64,000 bases of DNA from Microbacterium sp. MYb62 (GTDB lineage: Bacteria; Actinomycetota; Actinomycetes; Actinomycetales; Microbacteriaceae): assembly GCF_002979475.1 (NCBI RefSeq), contig NZ_PCOY01000001.1, positions 248,001 to 312,000 on the forward strand. The letters are read 5' to 3'. Made by a program: the position numbers and the translations under genes. Numbering within the stretch: the stretch's first letter is position 1; each line of letters starts with the position of its first letter. The notes under the pieces are model-generated. The model had not been told where the DNA came from. It did not search any database and saw only the letters and a list, made by a program, of their open reading frames with translations. Positions 39,331-48,208 of this stretch are shown piece after piece.

Positions 39331-39475
39331 CGCGTCCTCCTCGATCATCGACGTCTTCGTCCGGTGGGCGGCATCCTCGCCGCCGATCAGGGTTCACGGT
39401 CTCCGACTTCACGCTTCGGGGCGAGTTGTGGTCGTATTGGTCACGGCACCTGACCATCGACGATCGGAGGAGGCG

Positions 39476-40759
39476 ATGGCGCAGACCTCCCGCAGCCGCA
39501 GCACCGCATCCCGCGTCTTCGTCGTGCTGCTCGTCGCCGCCGTCGTGATCGGCGCGCTCGTGGCGGTCTTCCTCGTCGTCGAGGCGCAGCGGTCGATCCG
39601 CGCCGAGGCGGAACGGGTGACGGCGGCCACCGCGGCCTCGTTCGCCTCCTCTCCCCTCGTCGTCGACGGGCTGCGATCGAGCGATCAGGACGCGGCCACC
39701 CGGGTGCTCGAGCCCTATTCCCTGTCGGTGATCGCCGACGCAGGGCTCGACTTCATCACGGTCATGACCGCGGACGGCACACGGATCACCCACCCCGACA
39801 CCGACCAGATCGGCGGGACCTACCTGGGCACCATCCCTGGGTCACCGCGGACGCTGACGGAGGAGTTCACCGGAACCCTCGGCCCATCGGTGCGGACGAT
39901 CACGCCGGTCGCCACCCCGGACGGCGACCTGATCGGGTGGGTCGCCGCCGGCGTCACGACCGAGTCCATCACCGACACGCTGATCCGTCGCCTGCCTCTC
40001 ACTCTCGGAATCACGATCGGCCTCGTCGCCCTCGGCGCCGGCGGCGCGGTGATCGCGCGACGGGTGACCCGGCGTATCGCCGGCGACCTCCCGCCCGGTC
40101 AGGTGCGGGATGCCGTGTCGTCGTACGAGTCGATCCGGACCCTGGGAGAGGCTCTGCGCGCGCAGACCCACGAGCACGGCAACCGGATGCACGCCGCCGT
40201 CGCACTGCTCGAACTCGGGCGCCGCGACGAGGCCATCGAGATCCTCACCGAGACGTCACGACAGAGCCAATCGCTCGTCGACCAGGTGACCGCGCGCCGT
40301 CACGGCGACCCTGCCGTCGGGGCACTCCTCCTCGGCAAGGCGTCGCAGGCCAAGGAACGGGGCATCGACTGGCGGGTTCGCATCGAACCCGACACGCCGC
40401 GCACGCCGCTGTCGCCCGTGGACGCCGTCTCGGTGCTCGGCAACCTCGTGGACAATGCGATGGATGCCGCCGCGGAGTCGGACGACCGTTGGGTGCAGGT
40501 CGTGCTCCGCCCGCACGAGCGCGCGGGGATCGTGCTCGAGGTCTCGGACAGCGGCTCCGGCATCCCGCCCGCCCTGCAGGAGCGCGTGTTCGACCAGGGG
40601 TACTCCACGAAACCCGCCGACGCGCAGGGTCGCGGCGTCGGGCTGGCGCTCGTGCGTTCCGTCGTCACCGGCGCGGGCGGCTCTGTCACGGTGAGCGACG
40701 CTCCGACGACGTTCCGAGTCTTCCTTCCCGCCGCCGCGTCTCGAAGGCCACAGCGATGA
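39476..40759 (+). CDS. Sensor histidine kinase, CitA/DcuS type
   Basis: A 427-residue membrane sensor. It has an N-terminal transmembrane helix (about residues 13-36), an extracellular PAS/PDC-like sensor (to about 165, ending at GWVAAGVTTESI), a second helix (about 176-197), a short histidine-phosphotransfer region (ALRAQTHEHGNRMHAAVALLEL, with H in HEHGNRMH) and an ATPase domain (GNLVDNAMDAA, DSGSGIPP, GRGVGLALV). It lacks the cytoplasmic PAS domain of longer CitA members. A GGAGGAGG ribosome site precedes the ATG. The stop overlaps the response regulator start. Confidence 0.9.
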   Translation: MAQTSRSRSTASRVFVVLLVAAVVIGALVAVFLVVEAQRSIRAEAERVTAATAASFASSPLVVDGLRSSDQDAATRVLEPYSLSVIADAGLDFITVMTADGTRITHPDTDQIGGTYLGTIPGSPRTLTEEFTGTLGPSVRTITPVATPDGDLIGWVAAGVTTESITDTLIRRLPLTLGITIGLVALGAGGAVIARRVTRRIAGDLPPGQVRDAVSSYESIRTLGEALRAQTHEHGNRMHAAVALLELGRRDEAIEILTETSRQSQSLVDQVTARRHGDPAVGALLLGKASQAKERGIDWRVRIEPDTPRTPLSPVDAVSVLGNLVDNAMDAAAESDDRWVQVVLRPHERAGIVLEVSDSGSGIPPALQERVFDQGYSTKPADAQGRGVGLALVRSVVTGAGGSVTVSDAPTTFRVFLPAAASRRPQR

Positions 40760-41445
40760 TCCGGACACTGATCGTCGACGATGACGCCCTGACCCTCGAG
40801 CTGCACCGCGATTACCTGGCGCGCCTCGACGGATTCGTGGCCGCCGGCGAGTGCACCGGAGCCCGCGCCGCCCTGACCGCGATGGTCGACCGTCCTGACG
40901 CCTTCGATCTCGTGCTGCTCGACATCACGATGCCGGACGGATCCGGTATCGATGTGCTCCGCGCCCTTCGCGCGCGCTCCGCCGCGGTGGACGTGATCGC
41001 CATCACCGGCGTGCGCGACGCCGACGCCGTACGGCAGATGGCGGCGCTCGGCGTCTTCCAGTACCTCGTGAAGCCGTTCCCGTTCGCGGTGTTCCGCGAA
41101 CGGATGGAGCAGTACCGCGCGTACCGGGAGCAGGCACGGAACACCGACGGCGAAGCGACACAGGCCGAGATCGACGCATTGCTGGGCCGCGCCACGGGCG
41201 CGATCGTGCTTCCCAAGGGGCTCTCGACTGCCTCGCTCGAGAGAGTCAGCGCAGAGCTGCGCGCCGATGGCCCGCTGTCGGCGAGCGAAGCGGCCGAGCG
41301 ACTCGGAATGTCCCGGGTCGCCGTGCGCCGCTACCTGGAGCACCTCGTCGCTGCGGGCGTGCTCACGCGAGCAGCACGCTATGGGACGCGAGGACGGCCG
41401 GAGACCGAGTACGCATGGAAACGGGCGGGCGCCCCTGGGGTGTGA
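40756..41445 (+). CDS. Response regulator, CitB/DcuR type
   Basis: A 229-residue response regulator. The receiver domain (residues 1-120) has the acidic pair DDD at 9-11, the phosphoacceptor aspartate in LVLLDITMPDGSG, and the lysine in YLVKPFPF. A C-terminal winged helix (SASEAAERLGMSRVAVRRYLEHLVAAGVL) binds DNA. The ATG overlaps the kinase stop, so the pair is coupled. The likely target is the divergent dicarboxylate symporter gene. Confidence 0.9.
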   Translation: MIRTLIVDDDALTLELHRDYLARLDGFVAAGECTGARAALTAMVDRPDAFDLVLLDITMPDGSGIDVLRALRARSAAVDVIAITGVRDADAVRQMAALGVFQYLVKPFPFAVFRERMEQYRAYREQARNTDGEATQAEIDALLGRATGAIVLPKGLSTASLERVSAELRADGPLSASEAAERLGMSRVAVRRYLEHLVAAGVLTRAARYGTRGRPETEYAWKRAGAPGV

Positions 41446-41448
41446 CGG

Positions 41449-42801
41449 TCAACGCGGCAGACGTCCGTCGTGGAGCAGACCCTCCGGATCGAAGCGAGCG
41501 CGCAGACCGCGAAGCCGTGCGATCCCGTCGGCGGATCCGCAGCGTTCGAGCGTCTGGTCCGGCTCGAGGAATGTCGGCACGGTCTGCGAGGCCTCGTTCG
41601 GTGCCAGCAGTTCCCTGAACGCCACGAGACTCGCCTCGCCCGGTTCGTCCGGTACGCCCGGGATCACCGGTACGAGTGCGTGCACAAGCCAGCCCACGGA
41701 CTCCAGCGAAGCGAAACCGGCCCGCCGCGGCGCATCCAGCGCACCGCCGAGCATCCGGATGTCGATGCCCATGATCGGCCACTGCTCCGGCAGCTCACGG
41801 AACTCGAGGAGCGCGTCGATGGTCGCATCATCGAGGATGCTCAGGGCCATCGATGCTCCGCGGCCCGGGGTCGGATCGGTCGGCTCGTTCGACGCGGCGG
41901 CGAGTGCCGCCGGCGACGTCGGGCCGGTGATGTCCCTGCGCACCTCACCTGCCCGGCGCACCGCGTCGATCTGCCGCTCCTGCGGTCCCTCCGTCGACAG
42001 CGCCTGCACGGTGACGAAGCTGCGGCCCCTGATTTCCTCGGGGAGCTGCGGAGCATCCGGCATCCGCATCGAGTTGACGAAGAGGTTCAGTGACGAGGGT
42101 GCGTCCACGGCGAGGTCGCGCACGGCGCGGAGCACCGCCGGGGCATCGTCGACGTCGAACGTGAGGTTCGCTCCCCAGATCTCCGGTGTACGGACCAGAT
42201 CGATCTCGAGAGCGGTCACGATCCCCACGACGCCACCCGCCCCGCGCAGCGCCCACAGGAGATCGGCGTCGATGTCGTCATCGACGCGCTCGTGCGTGCC
42301 GTCGGTGCGCAGCACCCATGCCGCCCGCAGCCCGTCGGAGCCGAGGCCGGCCGTGCGGCTGAACCAGGAGTGCCCGCCGCCCAGGGCGTACCCGGCGACA
42401 CTGACGACCGGGCTGGTGCCGGCGGGAGCCGCCCACCCGGTCCCTTCGAGCGCGTCGACGACGGCACCCCATCGCACGCCGCTGCCGACCTTCGCGACCC
42501 CTCGGTCGAGATCGAGCTCCAGATCGTCGAACGCGCCCATGCGCACCAGTACGGTGCCCGTCAGCGCGCCGGAGGCTCCGTGGCCGCTCGGCTGGACCGC
42601 GAGCCGCGCGCCCGACTCCCGTGCCGCATGCAGCAGCGCGCGGAGGTCATCGACATCGGCCGGTACCGCGACGGCATCCGGGCGCTGCTCGATCGCGAGA
42701 TTCCACGGCTGCCGTGCCGTCTCATAGGCGGCGTCTGCAGGAAGGAGGAGTGAGCCGGTCAGACTGTTCCGAAGCGCGACGATCGCGGAGTGAGTGGGCA
42801 T
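41449..42801 (-). CDS. FAD-binding oxidoreductase (BBE/6-HDNO-like)
   Basis: A 450-residue flavoprotein oxidase of the vanillyl-alcohol-oxidase superfamily with a C-terminal berberine-bridge-type segment. The FAD-binding domain is seen in RPDAVAVPADVDDLRALLHAA and VQPSGHGASG, where the histidine is a candidate for covalent flavin attachment as in 6-hydroxynicotine oxidase. The middle has GYALGGGHSWFSRTAGLGSD. Substrate unknown. TACGGT lies 6 bases before the ATG (leaderless). It converges with the CitB-like gene at 4 bases. Confidence 0.88.
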   Translation of the reverse strand: MPTHSAIVALRNSLTGSLLLPADAAYETARQPWNLAIEQRPDAVAVPADVDDLRALLHAARESGARLAVQPSGHGASGALTGTVLVRMGAFDDLELDLDRGVAKVGSGVRWGAVVDALEGTGWAAPAGTSPVVSVAGYALGGGHSWFSRTAGLGSDGLRAAWVLRTDGTHERVDDDIDADLLWALRGAGGVVGIVTALEIDLVRTPEIWGANLTFDVDDAPAVLRAVRDLAVDAPSSLNLFVNSMRMPDAPQLPEEIRGRSFVTVQALSTEGPQERQIDAVRRAGEVRRDITGPTSPAALAAASNEPTDPTPGRGASMALSILDDATIDALLEFRELPEQWPIMGIDIRMLGGALDAPRRAGFASLESVGWLVHALVPVIPGVPDEPGEASLVAFRELLAPNEASQTVPTFLEPDQTLERCGSADGIARLRGLRARFDPEGLLHDGRLPR

Positions 42802-42852
42802 GACGCCACCGTACGATGCCCCTCGGACATTGTCGATGGCGTCATGCGCGAC

Positions 42853-43497
42853 TCACTCGCCGGCGAGGCCGCCCAGCATGTGGCCGAACGAACGCCCCTC
42901 GCCCAGGTAGGTGGACGGGTCGTACGGGTCGACGGTCGCGGCCGCCTCCCGGCGGGCCATCGCGTCCGCGAGCTCCCTTGCGCCTTTCTCCACACGCTTG
43001 GCGAGCGGGGCGACATCGTCGCCGGCGTCGCCCCAGTCGCTCGACGCCGCGAAGACGCCGGTCGAGACGGGCTCCGCATGCAGGTAGGCGAAGAGCGGCC
43101 GGATCGCGTAGTCGATCGCGAGAGAGTGCCGAGCGGTGCCGGCGTTCGCGCCGATCAGGACGGGCTTGCCGGTGAGCGCATCCGGGTCGAGCACGTCGAT
43201 GAACGACTTGAACAGCCCGGAGTAGCTCGTCGAGAAGATCGGCGTCACCGCGATCAGCGCGTCGGCGGAGACCACGGTGTTGATCGCGGTCTCGAGCACC
43301 GGCGGCGCGAACCCGGTGAGCAGGTTGTTCGTGATGTCGTGCGCGTAGTCGCGCAGCTCGATCACGTCGACGCTCGCCTCGACGTCGTGCTCGGCGAGCG
43401 CCTTGACCGTCTCGGCCGCCAGCCGATCCGCCAGCATCCGTGTGGACGACGGGTTCGACAGGCCGGCCGCGACGACGGCGATGCGACGCGTGGTCAT
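42853..43497 (-). CDS. LLM-partnered FMN reductase (CE1759 family)
   Basis: A 214-residue NADPH-dependent FMN reductase with the flavodoxin-like fold: RIAVVAAGLSNPSSTRMLADRL at the phosphate-binding loop and VTPIFSTSYSGLFKSFIDVL at the flavin site. It starts 1 base after the stop of the luciferase-like gene, and the pair corresponds to the CE1758/CE1759 two-gene family of Corynebacterium. It probably supplies reduced FMN to its partner. Confidence 0.88.
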   Translation of the reverse strand: MTTRRIAVVAAGLSNPSSTRMLADRLAAETVKALAEHDVEASVDVIELRDYAHDITNNLLTGFAPPVLETAINTVVSADALIAVTPIFSTSYSGLFKSFIDVLDPDALTGKPVLIGANAGTARHSLAIDYAIRPLFAYLHAEPVSTGVFAASSDWGDAGDDVAPLAKRVEKGARELADAMARREAAATVDPYDPSTYLGEGRSFGHMLGGLAGE

Positions 43498-43498
43498 C

Positions 43499-44725
43499 TC
43501 AGGCCTCCTTCCGGCCGAGTCCGAATGCCGCACCGGCGGGTGCGGGGCTGTCCTGGTAGGGCGAGTCGCCGGTCAGGTTGTCGCCGCGGTTGGCGCCGGG
43601 GCGCGCCTGCCGTGTCGGGCCGTCGCCGAACTCCGCCACGACGCGTGCCGCGTGGGTCGGCGCGTCCGGCACGGCGGCGGGGCGGTCCTTCGCGAGTTCC
43701 TTGCGCAGCACCGGAACCACCTCGGAGCCGAGGATGTCGAGCTGTTCCAGGACCATCTTCAGCGGGAGACCCGCGTGATCGATGAGGAACAGCTGACGCT
43801 GGTAGTCGCCGTAGTGCTCGCGCATCGCGGCATACCGATCGATGACCTGCTGCGGCGAGCCCACTGTGAGCGGAGTCATCTCGGTGAAGTCCTCCATGCT
43901 CGGGCCGTGGCCGTAGACCGGGGCGTTGTCGAAGTACGGACGGAACTTGTTCACCGCATCCTGCGACTTGGCGGACATGAACACCTGGCCGCCGAGACCG
44001 ACGATCGCCTGCTCCCTGGTGCCGTGGCCGTAGTGCTCGAAGCGCTGACGGTACAGCTCGATGAGCCGCTGGTAGTGCTCCTTCGGCCAGAAGATGTTGT
44101 TCGCGAAGAAGCCGTCGCCGTAGTAGGCCGCCTGCTCGGCGATCTCGGGCGTGCGGATGGATCCGTGCCAGACGAACGGCGCGATGCCGTCGAGCGGACG
44201 CGGCGTCGACGTGAATCCCTGCAGCGGGGAGCGGAACTTGCCCTCCCAGTCGACGACGTCCTCGCGCCACAGCTTGTGCAGCAGCGCGTAGTTCTCGATC
44301 GCCAGCGGAAGCCCCTGGCGGATGTCCTGACCGAACCACGGGTAGACGGGCCCGGTGTTGCCGCGACCGAGCATGAGGTCCATGCGCCCGTCCGACACGT
44401 GCTGCAGCATCGCGTATTCCTCGGCGATGCGCACAGGATCGTTCGTGGTGATGAGCGTCGTCGACGTCGAGACGATGAGGCGCTCGGTCTGTGCGGCCAG
44501 TGCCGCCAGGAAGGTCGTGGGGCTGGAGGACCAGAACGGCGGGTTGTGGTGCTCGCCGATCGCGAAGACGTCGAGTCCGACCTCTTCGGCGTGCACGGCG
44601 ATGGCCGTCGTCGCCTTGATGCGCTCCTGCTCGCTGGGGGTGATGCCCGTGGTGGGATCGCGGGTGATGTCGCTGACCGACATGATGCCGAACTGCATCG
44701 CCTGCGCGCCTGACTGCTCGCTCAT
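43499..44725 (-). CDS. Luciferase-like FMN-dependent monooxygenase (CE1758 family)
   Basis: A 408-residue flavin-dependent monooxygenase of the bacterial-luciferase superfamily, with AEEVGLDVFAIGEHHNPPFW, TTLITTNDPVRIAEEYAMLQHVSDGRMDLMLGRGNTG and a C-terminal extension. The substrate is unknown; in this family the reduced flavin comes from the adjacent reductase. A GGAG ribosome site precedes the ATG, and a TTGACA-N18-TAGAAA promoter upstream overlaps a palindrome that also occurs before the YceI gene. Confidence 0.9.
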   Translation of the reverse strand: MSEQSGAQAMQFGIMSVSDITRDPTTGITPSEQERIKATTAIAVHAEEVGLDVFAIGEHHNPPFWSSSPTTFLAALAAQTERLIVSTSTTLITTNDPVRIAEEYAMLQHVSDGRMDLMLGRGNTGPVYPWFGQDIRQGLPLAIENYALLHKLWREDVVDWEGKFRSPLQGFTSTPRPLDGIAPFVWHGSIRTPEIAEQAAYYGDGFFANNIFWPKEHYQRLIELYRQRFEHYGHGTREQAIVGLGGQVFMSAKSQDAVNKFRPYFDNAPVYGHGPSMEDFTEMTPLTVGSPQQVIDRYAAMREHYGDYQRQLFLIDHAGLPLKMVLEQLDILGSEVVPVLRKELAKDRPAAVPDAPTHAARVVAEFGDGPTRQARPGANRGDNLTGDSPYQDSPAPAGAAFGLGRKEA

Positions 44726-44763
44726 GATTGCTCCGTGTCTCCGAACCGGATGACTCGCATCCG

Positions 44764-44793
44764 TTTCTATTCATTTGAATGTATCTGTGTCAA
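44764..44793 (-). promoter_or_regulatory. Promoter and palindromic operator of the luciferase-like gene
   Basis: On the minus strand, TTGACA (44793-44788), an 18-base spacer and TAGAAA (44769-44764) form a good promoter. The spacer carries the palindrome ATTCA-TT-TGAAT (44769-44780), set in TACATTCAAATGAAT. A repressor bound there would block RNA polymerase; a MarR-type regulator is a guess. Confidence 0.6.
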
Positions 44794-44835
44794 CGCGCTC
44801 GGAGCAACTTTATTCCCGGCCTGTAGCCTCGAACG

Positions 44836-45966
44836 ATGAGCAGCACCGGAGCCGACATCTCAGGACCCCGCACCGGGGCGGTTCCGCACAAGCGACGGCG
44901 TGTGCCGTTCTGGGACAACGCACGTTACATCTGCATCGTGCTGGTCGTACTGGGTCACGCGATCCAACGGCTCATCTACGACTCCGACATCGCGTTCGCC
45001 TTCTATCTGGCGCTGTACGCGTTCCACATGCCGGCCTTCGCGATCATCTCCGGCTACTTCTCCAAGTCCGGCTCTCCGACGAAGACGCAGATGGCCCGCG
45101 TGATCACGGACATCATCCTCCCGTACGTGATCTTCGAGCTGCTGTGGACGCTCACCAAGTGGCTCGTCGAGGGCCAGGCGAACCCGAACATCACCCAGCC
45201 CAGCTGGACGCTCTGGTTCCTCCTCGCCCTGGGCATCTTCCGGCTGGTACTCCCCTATCTCGCCCTGCTGCGTTGGCCGCTGCTGTGGACCGTCGTGATC
45301 TCGGTCGGCGTGGGCTACCTGCCGAACGTCGACAGCACGTTCTCGCTCTCGCGCACGCTCGGACTGCTGCCGTTCTTCGCCCTGGGGTGGTGGCTGCGCG
45401 AACACGACATCGTCGATCGCTTCACGCTTCTGGACTTCCGACCGTGGTGGCTGCGCGCCGCGGCCGTCGCGATCTTCGCCGCCGTCGGCTGGGCCGCCTG
45501 GAACTGGCTTCCCGTCTGGCAGGCGATCGACCTGCGCCACTGGCTCTTCTACGAGGACTCCTATGCCGACCTCGGCGGGGAGCAGTGGTGGGCCGGCGGC
45601 ATCCGGGTCGCCCTGATGCTGCTCGCCGTCGTGCTCAGCGCGGCGTTCTTCGCCCTCATCCCGCGGGGCGCGCACTGGTGGACGACGTTCGGCCAGTACA
45701 CGATGTACGTGTTCCTGCTGCACTCGTTCGTGCTGTACCCGTTCCGGGAGAGCGGAATCCTGCGCGATCTGGAGCCGACGTGGATCTGGCTGCCGCTCGT
45801 GACCGTGCTGTCGGTCGTGATCGCACTCGTCCTGGCGACCAAGCCCGTCAGATGGGTGTTCCGCCCCCTGGTCGAGCCGCGGCCCGGCTGGCTGTTCGCC
45901 GATCCGGAGCTCGCCTCCAAGGAAGGCCGCCGGAACGACCCGACCGGGTCTCGACGGCCTCGATAG
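44836..45966 (+). CDS. Acyltransferase 3 family membrane protein
   Basis: A 376-residue integral membrane acyltransferase. It opens with the conserved RVPFWDNARYICIVLVVLGH (helix 1, ending in the conserved histidine) and then FAFYLALYAFHMPAFAIISGYF. About ten hydrophobic segments follow, and the end is charged. Such enzymes acylate surface glycans or other polar groups; the acceptor is unknown. TAGCCT lies 6 bases before the ATG (leaderless). Next to it is a beta-lactamase-like hydrolase. Confidence 0.87.
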   Translation: MSSTGADISGPRTGAVPHKRRRVPFWDNARYICIVLVVLGHAIQRLIYDSDIAFAFYLALYAFHMPAFAIISGYFSKSGSPTKTQMARVITDIILPYVIFELLWTLTKWLVEGQANPNITQPSWTLWFLLALGIFRLVLPYLALLRWPLLWTVVISVGVGYLPNVDSTFSLSRTLGLLPFFALGWWLREHDIVDRFTLLDFRPWWLRAAAVAIFAAVGWAAWNWLPVWQAIDLRHWLFYEDSYADLGGEQWWAGGIRVALMLLAVVLSAAFFALIPRGAHWWTTFGQYTMYVFLLHSFVLYPFRESGILRDLEPTWIWLPLVTVLSVVIALVLATKPVRWVFRPLVEPRPGWLFADPELASKEGRRNDPTGSRRPR

Positions 45967-45988
45967 AGGCAGACGATAGCCTCGAGGT

Positions 45989-46864
45989 GTGACCCGAGCG
46001 CAGACCGTCCGAGACCGTATCGTCGAACAGGTCGAGGCATCGGGGTTCGTCGCCCACGGCCTGCACGTCCGCCTGGGTATCGACACTGCGGAACATCGCT
46101 GGACCGCCGACGTCCGGGAAGACGTGCACTCGGTTGCGAAAGGTGTCTGCGTACTCGCCGCAGGAATCGCCGCGGACGAAGGGATGGTCTCGCTCGATGA
46201 GCCGGTGTCGACCTACCTGCCCGACCACGACCTGGGCCCCGGCGTCGAGGAGGTCACTCTGCGCCACCTCCTGATGATGTCGAGCGGCGTCGACCTGCCC
46301 TGGTCCGACACTCTGATGACCGACTGGCCGGATCTGGCACGCGAGTTTCTGCGACGCCCTTCGAGTGGACGGACCTTCCAGTACTCGAACGCGAGCACCT
46401 ACACCGCGATGACCGCGCTGGCCGCACGGGTCGGCGACATCGGCGACTATCTCGTTCCCCGACTGTTCGGCCCGCTCGGCATCGACGACGTCGAGTGGGT
46501 GCGCAGCCCCCAGGGGCGCATCGAGGCTGGAGGCGGCCTCTTCCTCCGCACCGAAGAGCTGTCCCGCCTCGGGCTCCTCATCCGCGATCGCGGGATCTGG
46601 CAGGGACACCAGCTCATCTCGTCCGAGTGGATCGACTCGATGCATACGGATTGGGGCGTCGCCGGGGAGAGCCCCGCCTATGACCGCTACGCGCTCGCCG
46701 GTTGGGGCGGCCCCGGATCGGCCTGGCGGCTGCACGGCGCCCACGGCCAGCTGCTCATCTTCCTCGACGATGCCGTGGTCACGATCACCGCCGATGACCA
46801 TCTCGGCGCTGACGCCATCGCTGCCTTCGCCGTCGAGACGCTCATCGCCGCCAGCGAGTCCTGA
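45989..46864 (+). CDS. Serine hydrolase, class C beta-lactamase family
   Basis: A 291-residue penicillin-binding-protein-like serine hydrolase. The SxxK motif is SVAK with Ser48, and the YxN motif is YSN in FQYSNASTY; a HGAHG segment near the end takes the place of the KTG/HTG triad. No signal peptide is visible, so it is probably cytoplasmic and may be an esterase or amidase rather than a beta-lactamase. The GTG start has a TAGCCT box 6 bases upstream (leaderless). It converges on efeB. Confidence 0.85.
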   Translation: MTRAQTVRDRIVEQVEASGFVAHGLHVRLGIDTAEHRWTADVREDVHSVAKGVCVLAAGIAADEGMVSLDEPVSTYLPDHDLGPGVEEVTLRHLLMMSSGVDLPWSDTLMTDWPDLAREFLRRPSSGRTFQYSNASTYTAMTALAARVGDIGDYLVPRLFGPLGIDDVEWVRSPQGRIEAGGGLFLRTEELSRLGLLIRDRGIWQGHQLISSEWIDSMHTDWGVAGESPAYDRYALAGWGGPGSAWRLHGAHGQLLIFLDDAVVTITADDHLGADAIAAFAVETLIAASES

Positions 46865-46868
46865 CGGG

Positions 46869-48170
46869 TCAGGCGAAGAGCGCGGCTCCCACATAGGAAC
46901 CGGGCTTCGCTCCGGCCGGCACCGCCCAGATACCGGATCCGACGTGTCTGATGTACTCGTTCATGAGATCCGTCGACAGGCGCCGCTGGAGCGCGATGAA
47001 CTGCGCGGGATCACGCTGGTACGACAGGAAGAAGAGTCCGGCGTCGAGGCGACCGAGGGCGTTGTTCCCGTCGACGTAGTTGTACCCGCGTCGCAGGATG
47101 CGGATGCCGTCGTTCTGCTCGGGATGGGCGAGGCTCACGTGACTGTTCGCATCGATCGTCTTGCTGTGGAAATCCGGCGCTGTGAACTCGTTCCCACCGG
47201 AGAGCGGCGCCCCCTCCCCCTTGTCGCGGCCGATGATCGTGTCCTGCTCGGACAGGCGCACCCGATCCCAGGTCTCGATCAGCATCGCGATCTTGCGGGC
47301 CACGAGGTACGAGCCTCCGGCGAGCCACGCCGGCTCATCCTTCGCCGACACCCACACGTGATCCGTGAGCGCCGTCGTGTCGTCGGCCAGGATGTTCGCG
47401 GTGCCGTCCTTGAAACCGAAGAGGTTTCGCGGTGTGGCCTGCGTCGCCGTGGTGCGAGAGGTCTTGCCGAATCCCAGCTGCGACCAGCGCAGGCGCGCGC
47501 GACCGAAGGCGATGCGACTGAGGTTGCGGATGGCATGCACCGCGACCTGCGGGTCGTCGGCGCAGGCCTGGATGCAGAGATCGCCGTGAGAGGTCTGCGG
47601 ATCGAGATCGTCGCCGAGGAAGGCCGGCAGGCGTTCCAGCCCTGCGGGACGCTGCGCGGCGATGCCGTAGCGGTCGCCGTCCTCATTCTCGAAGAGTCCC
47701 GGCCCGAAGCCGAACGTGATCGTGAGCCCCGCGGCGGGGAGCCCCAAGGCCTCGCCGGTGTCGTCCGGCGGTGCCTCGGCCGGTCCGCCGACCGCTCCCG
47801 TGGCGCTGACTTCGAGACCCTGCACCATGCGTGAGGACGCGTACGTCCAGTCCTGCAGGAGCGAGATGAGATCCTCGCGGTCGGTGCGCGGCATCATGTC
47901 GAAGCCGGCGAAGTGCAGGTGGTCCTGCACCGGCGTGGTGATACCGGCCTGATGCTCGCCGAAGAACTCATAGGCCGAGTGCGCGTCATCGGCGGCCCGT
48001 GCACGCCCGAGCGCCACGCCGCCGGCGAGGCCGGCGCCCGCCCCGGCAGCGAGTCCGGCGACGCCACCGCCGATGGCCAGACCGAGGAGGCCACGCCTGC
48101 TCAATCCCGCAGGCGCGGATGCCTCACCCTTCGGTTCCTCGGGTGCGGCATCCGCTTCCGGTTCGTTCAC
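46869..48170 (-). CDS. efeB: Iron uptake deferrochelatase/peroxidase EfeB (DyP type)
   Basis: Haem-containing dye-decolorising peroxidase that works outside the membrane in ferrous/haem iron acquisition with EfeU and EfeO. The 433 residues begin with a twin-arginine signal (LSRRGLLGLAIGGGVAGLAA), and the DyP GxxDG motif occurs in LFGFKDGTAN. The GTG start at 48170 is preceded by a TACCAT box 7 bases upstream, so it may have its own leaderless promoter in the 38-base gap after efeO. Confidence 0.92.
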   Translation of the reverse strand: MNEPEADAAPEEPKGEASAPAGLSRRGLLGLAIGGGVAGLAAGAGAGLAGGVALGRARAADDAHSAYEFFGEHQAGITTPVQDHLHFAGFDMMPRTDREDLISLLQDWTYASSRMVQGLEVSATGAVGGPAEAPPDDTGEALGLPAAGLTITFGFGPGLFENEDGDRYGIAAQRPAGLERLPAFLGDDLDPQTSHGDLCIQACADDPQVAVHAIRNLSRIAFGRARLRWSQLGFGKTSRTTATQATPRNLFGFKDGTANILADDTTALTDHVWVSAKDEPAWLAGGSYLVARKIAMLIETWDRVRLSEQDTIIGRDKGEGAPLSGGNEFTAPDFHSKTIDANSHVSLAHPEQNDGIRILRRGYNYVDGNNALGRLDAGLFFLSYQRDPAQFIALQRRLSTDLMNEYIRHVGSGIWAVPAGAKPGSYVGAALFA

Positions 48171-48208
48171 GTCCGTGATGGTATCGGGTCGGTCCAGCGC
48201 GCGGCTGA

